Assembly (NCBI RefSeq): GCF_900157385.1
Contig: NZ_LT717701.1
Coordinates: 372,001-436,000, forward strand
Direction of reading: 5' to 3'
DNA length: 64,000 bases
Source of the DNA: Mycobacterium terramassiliense
Lineage (GTDB): Bacteria > Actinomycetota > Actinomycetes > Mycobacteriales > Mycobacteriaceae
Each line of letters starts with the position of its first letter. Position 1 is the stretch's first letter. A program made the position numbers and the translations under genes. The notes beneath the pieces are model-generated. The model was not told where the DNA came from. It ran no database searches and was given only the letters and a program-made list of their open reading frames with translations. This document shows, piece by piece, positions 61,098 to 64,000 of the stretch.

Positions 61098-64000
61098 GTG
61101 TCGAAGAGGGCGTTTCCGATCAACCGCGTCAAGATCCAGCCGCCGAAACCCGTTCGGGTAGCGCCGAATGCGCCAATTGCTCTACCCGAACGCGAGCCGC
61201 GCAACATCTGGGTGATGATCGGCGTGCCGGCGTTGATCGTCGCGCTGATCGGCACGATCGTCATGCTGTACGTGTCGGGGGTGCGCAGCCTGTCGACGGG
61301 GTTCTTCCCCCTGATGGGGATCGGTGCGTTCAGCATGCTGGCGTTCTCCGGCCGGCTGGGGCGGGCGCGCAAAATCACCTGGGGGGAGCTGGAAAAGGGC
61401 CGGCGCCGTTACTTGCGCGACCTCGATAGCAACCGCGACGAGATCCAGAACGCGGTGTGCGCACAGCGTAACTGGCAGCAGGCGGTGCATTCCGATCCGC
61501 GCGGGCTCGGCGCCATCATCGGTGGTCCGCGGATGTGGGAGCGCGGCCGCGCCGATGTGGACTTCCTGGAGGTGCGGCTGGGCACGGGTGTTCAGCACGC
61601 TCCGGATTCGGTCTTGTCGGTGACCTGGCCCGACATCGCCTCGGACGAGGAGCTGGAGCCCGTCACCGGCCAGGCTTTGCGCGATTTCATCCTGGAACAG
61701 CGCAAGATTCGCGATATCGCCAAGGTGGTGAACCTGCGTTCGGCCCCGGGGTTCAGCTTCGTCGGTGAGGACCTCAACCGGGTGCGGTCGCTGATGCGCT
61801 CGGTGCTGTGCTCGCTGGCGGTGTTCCACAACCCGCGCGATGTCAAGCTGATGGTGGTGACGCGCAATCCCGAGTTGTGGTCGTGGATGGTGTGGCTGCC
61901 GCACAACCTGCACGACGAGCTTTTCGACGCGTGCGGGTGGCGGAGGCTGATCTTCGCCACGCCCGAGGAGCTGGAGGGCGCGCTGGGGGCAGAACTGCAC
62001 ATGAAGGGCCGGCGCGGCCAGTGGACACCGCTGGCGGCGGCCAGCCCGACGACGATCGGCTCGGCCCTGGAGACCGGCCAGCCGAGCAGCGGGCCCGATC
62101 TGGGGCCGCACTGGGTGATCGTGGACGACAACACCGGCAGCCCCGAGGCGTGGGAGAGCGTGGTCGGCCAGGTCGGCAAGGCCGGAATCACGGTGCTGCG
62201 CATCGCTTCCCGCGCCGGCATCGGCGTCGGGTTCGATCGAGACCAGCTGTACGAGATGAGTGAGCGGCACACGGGGGCCGACGGCTCAGCCGATGGTTCC
62301 GCGAAGGCGGCGCTGAACGGCGACGCCGTCGAGGACGACGACGGCCGTCCCGCACCGCTGTTGCGCGCGGGCGGCAAGTTCTTTGCCCACGCCGATCAGC
62401 TCTCGATCCCACGCGCCTACCGGTATGCGCGCGCGATGGCGCGGTGGTCTCCGACAAGCAGCAGCGAAATCGCCGATTCCGCCAGTGGAGCGGCGGAGCT
62501 GTTGCGCGCGCTGGGAATCAGCGATCCGCGTGACCTGGATGTCGATCGGCTGTGGTCCGAACGACGCGGCCGCGGCGACGAGCGTTGGTGCGAGATCCCC
62601 GTGGGCGCCAAGCCCAACGGCGAGTTGCAGAACGTGATCATCCGCGCGAAGGACTTCGGCGGCTTCGGTTTTCACTCGGTGGTGATCGGAACCAGTGGCT
62701 CGGGCAAGTCGGAGTTCTTCCTGTCGCTGGTATATGGCATCGCGTTGACGCATTCACCGGAGACATTCAACGTCATCTTCGTCGACATGAAATTCGAATC
62801 GGCGGCCCAGGACATTCTGGGCATCCCGCATGTGGTGGCCGCGTTGTCGAACCTCGGCAAGGACGAACGGCACCTGGCCGAACGGATGCGCAGGGTCATC
62901 GACGGCGAAATCAAGCAGCGCTACGAGCTTTTCACGTCGGTGGGCGCCCGCGACGCCAATGACTACGAGGAGATCCGCCTAGCCGGCCGGGACCTCCCGC
63001 CGGTCCCGGTGCTGCTGGTCATCGTCGACGAGTACCTCGAGCTGTTCGCCAACCACGACAAGTGGATCAACCTCATCATCCACATCGGACAGGAGGGCCG
63101 CGGCGCCAACGTCTTTTTTATGTTGGGCGGCCAACGGCTGGACCTATCCTCTCTGCAAAAGGTCAAGTCCAACATCGCATTTCGGATCGCGCTTCGCGCC
63201 GAATCCGGCGATGACAGCCGAGAGGTGATCGGCACCGACGCCGCCTACCACCTGCCATCGAAAGAAAACGGTTTCGCGCTGCTGAAGGTGGGTCCGCGCG
63301 ACCTGGAGCCGTTCCGCTGCTTCTACCTGTCGGCGCCGTTCATCGTGCCCAAGAAGGCGGAAGTGGTCAGGACCGTCGACATGACGCTGACCCAGCCCCG
63401 GCTCTACAACTGGCAATACCAGCCGTTGGACGCCGCGGACGCCGCGGCCTTGGAGGCCGCTTCGGCGGCCGACGAGGAGCCTGACGAATTCCTTCTGCAC
63501 GAGGACGGTTTCAAGAAGAAGAAGATCGTCGACGTGCTGCGTGAGTCGCTGCACACGGTCCCGCACCGGGCGCCGCGCCGGCCGTGGCTGGAGCCGCTGG
63601 AGAACCCCGAGCCCGTCGATGCGGTGGTGGCCGGTTGGCGGGGCAAGCCGTGGCATGTCGACTACGGGCGCAACCCGGGGCTGGTGTTCCCGGTGGGCAT
63701 CATGGACATCCCCGAGGAATCTAAACAGGTCGTGCATTCCATCGACGCGCTACGCAGCAACATCATCGTGGTGGGGGCCAAGCAGCGCGGCAAGACGACG
63801 ACGCTGATGACGCTGATGTGCGCGGCGTCGATGATGTACACCCCGTCCCGCGTGACGTTCTTCTGCGTCGGCGGAGCGACCATGGCTCAGATTGGGTCGC
63901 TGCCGCACATCGCCGACATCGTGTCGCCCAAGGACACCGAAGGCATCGAGCGGATCTTGAGCAGCATGGACGCGTTGATCGACGCTCGTGAGAACGCTTT
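61098..64000 (+). CDS. eccC2: EccC2, ESX-2 FtsK/SpoIIIE-type motor ATPase (3' end outside window)
   Basis: First 967 residues of the ESX-2 motor. The GTG start is followed by (M)SKRAFPINRVKIQPPKP, two membrane helices (about 39-58 and 63-83), and a linker. ATPase domain 1 has Walker A IGTSGSGKSE (Gly531, Lys537) and Walker B VLLVIVDEYLELF. ATPase domain 2 has P-loop VGAKQRGKTTT (Gly893, Lys899). The frame stays open to the last base. EccC recognises substrate C-terminal signals and drives export. A full-length protein would be about 1400 residues, so roughly the last third is missing. Confidence 0.95.
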   Translation, partial: MSKRAFPINRVKIQPPKPVRVAPNAPIALPEREPRNIWVMIGVPALIVALIGTIVMLYVSGVRSLSTGFFPLMGIGAFSMLAFSGRLGRARKITWGELEKGRRRYLRDLDSNRDEIQNAVCAQRNWQQAVHSDPRGLGAIIGGPRMWERGRADVDFLEVRLGTGVQHAPDSVLSVTWPDIASDEELEPVTGQALRDFILEQRKIRDIAKVVNLRSAPGFSFVGEDLNRVRSLMRSVLCSLAVFHNPRDVKLMVVTRNPELWSWMVWLPHNLHDELFDACGWRRLIFATPEELEGALGAELHMKGRRGQWTPLAAASPTTIGSALETGQPSSGPDLGPHWVIVDDNTGSPEAWESVVGQVGKAGITVLRIASRAGIGVGFDRDQLYEMSERHTGADGSADGSAKAALNGDAVEDDDGRPAPLLRAGGKFFAHADQLSIPRAYRYARAMARWSPTSSSEIADSASGAAELLRALGISDPRDLDVDRLWSERRGRGDERWCEIPVGAKPNGELQNVIIRAKDFGGFGFHSVVIGTSGSGKSEFFLSLVYGIALTHSPETFNVIFVDMKFESAAQDILGIPHVVAALSNLGKDERHLAERMRRVIDGEIKQRYELFTSVGARDANDYEEIRLAGRDLPPVPVLLVIVDEYLELFANHDKWINLIIHIGQEGRGANVFFMLGGQRLDLSSLQKVKSNIAFRIALRAESGDDSREVIGTDAAYHLPSKENGFALLKVGPRDLEPFRCFYLSAPFIVPKKAEVVRTVDMTLTQPRLYNWQYQPLDAADAAALEAASAADEEPDEFLLHEDGFKKKKIVDVLRESLHTVPHRAPRRPWLEPLENPEPVDAVVAGWRGKPWHVDYGRNPGLVFPVGIMDIPEESKQVVHSIDALRSNIIVVGAKQRGKTTTLMTLMCAASMMYTPSRVTFFCVGGATMAQIGSLPHIADIVSPKDTEGIERILSSMDALIDARENA

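Overview
This window is a high-GC chromosome segment from a Mycobacterium, most likely a slow-growing species. It spans the replication origin. The gene order from fhaA to the ESX-2 genes is the reverse complement of the H37Rv order Rv3894c-Rv3924c / Rv0001-Rv0020c (recalled from memory, no search was run). The GyrA intein is a 194-residue mini-intein. It resembles, but is not identical to, the M. xenopi GyrA intein as I remember it. I cannot name the species.

Layout. 1-3.7 kb: a metabolic and stress-response set (acyl-CoA dehydrogenase fragment, pirin, small GNAT, YdeI-like protein, glyoxalase-fold protein, glutathione peroxidase), ended by a strong terminator and tRNA-Leu. 4.1-13.9 kb: the cell-growth signalling operon fhaA, fhaB-pstP-rodA-pbpA-pknA-pknB, in which every junction from fhaB onward overlaps by 4 bases. 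13.9-17.4 kb: trpG, a DUF881 gene, crgA, a PH-domain protein, ppiA and cwsA. 17.4-19.6 kb: an accessory island with a cytochrome P450, a divergent TetR regulator and a small protein, lying between cwsA and the tRNA-Ala/tRNA-Ile pair. 20-31.3 kb: the replication cluster on the minus strand (DUF3566 gene, gyrA with intein, gyrB, dciA, recF, dnaN, oriC, dnaA). 31.8-37.2 kb: rpmH-rnpA-yidD-yidC-jag-rsmG-parA-parB on the plus strand, with three perfect parS palindromes. 37.5-49.3 kb: an acetyltransferase-like gene, then on the minus strand mutT4, a DUF6049-type gene, the MurJ-pseudokinase fusion, sigM with its anti-sigma factor, the thioredoxin system and cwlM. 49.4-50 kb: an inserted VapBC toxin-antitoxin pair. 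50-64 kb: pcnA, a calcium-repeat protein, and then an ESX-2 (type VII secretion) locus running off the right end inside eccC2.

How it works together. The left operon (PknA/PknB, PstP, FhaA, PbpA, RodA) and the right-hand MurJ-pseudokinase and CwlM belong to one network that controls peptidoglycan synthesis and polar growth. CrgA and CwsA link it to division. The parABS genes and oriC occupy the middle and handle initiation and segregation.

Most notable points. (i) The GyrA mini-intein sits directly after the catalytic tyrosine. (ii) The slot that in M. tuberculosis holds esxF-esxE-cpnT instead holds a small WXG100-sized protein overlapping a 624-residue helical alpha/beta-hydrolase, which looks like an exchanged secretion-effector pair. 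(iii) Two ESX-2-associated genes that I remember as split in H37Rv are single intact ORFs here. (iv) There is an unannotated small ORF candidate between the tRNA-Ile and tRNA-Ala genes. (v) Several regulatory palindromes can be matched to neighbouring regulators.
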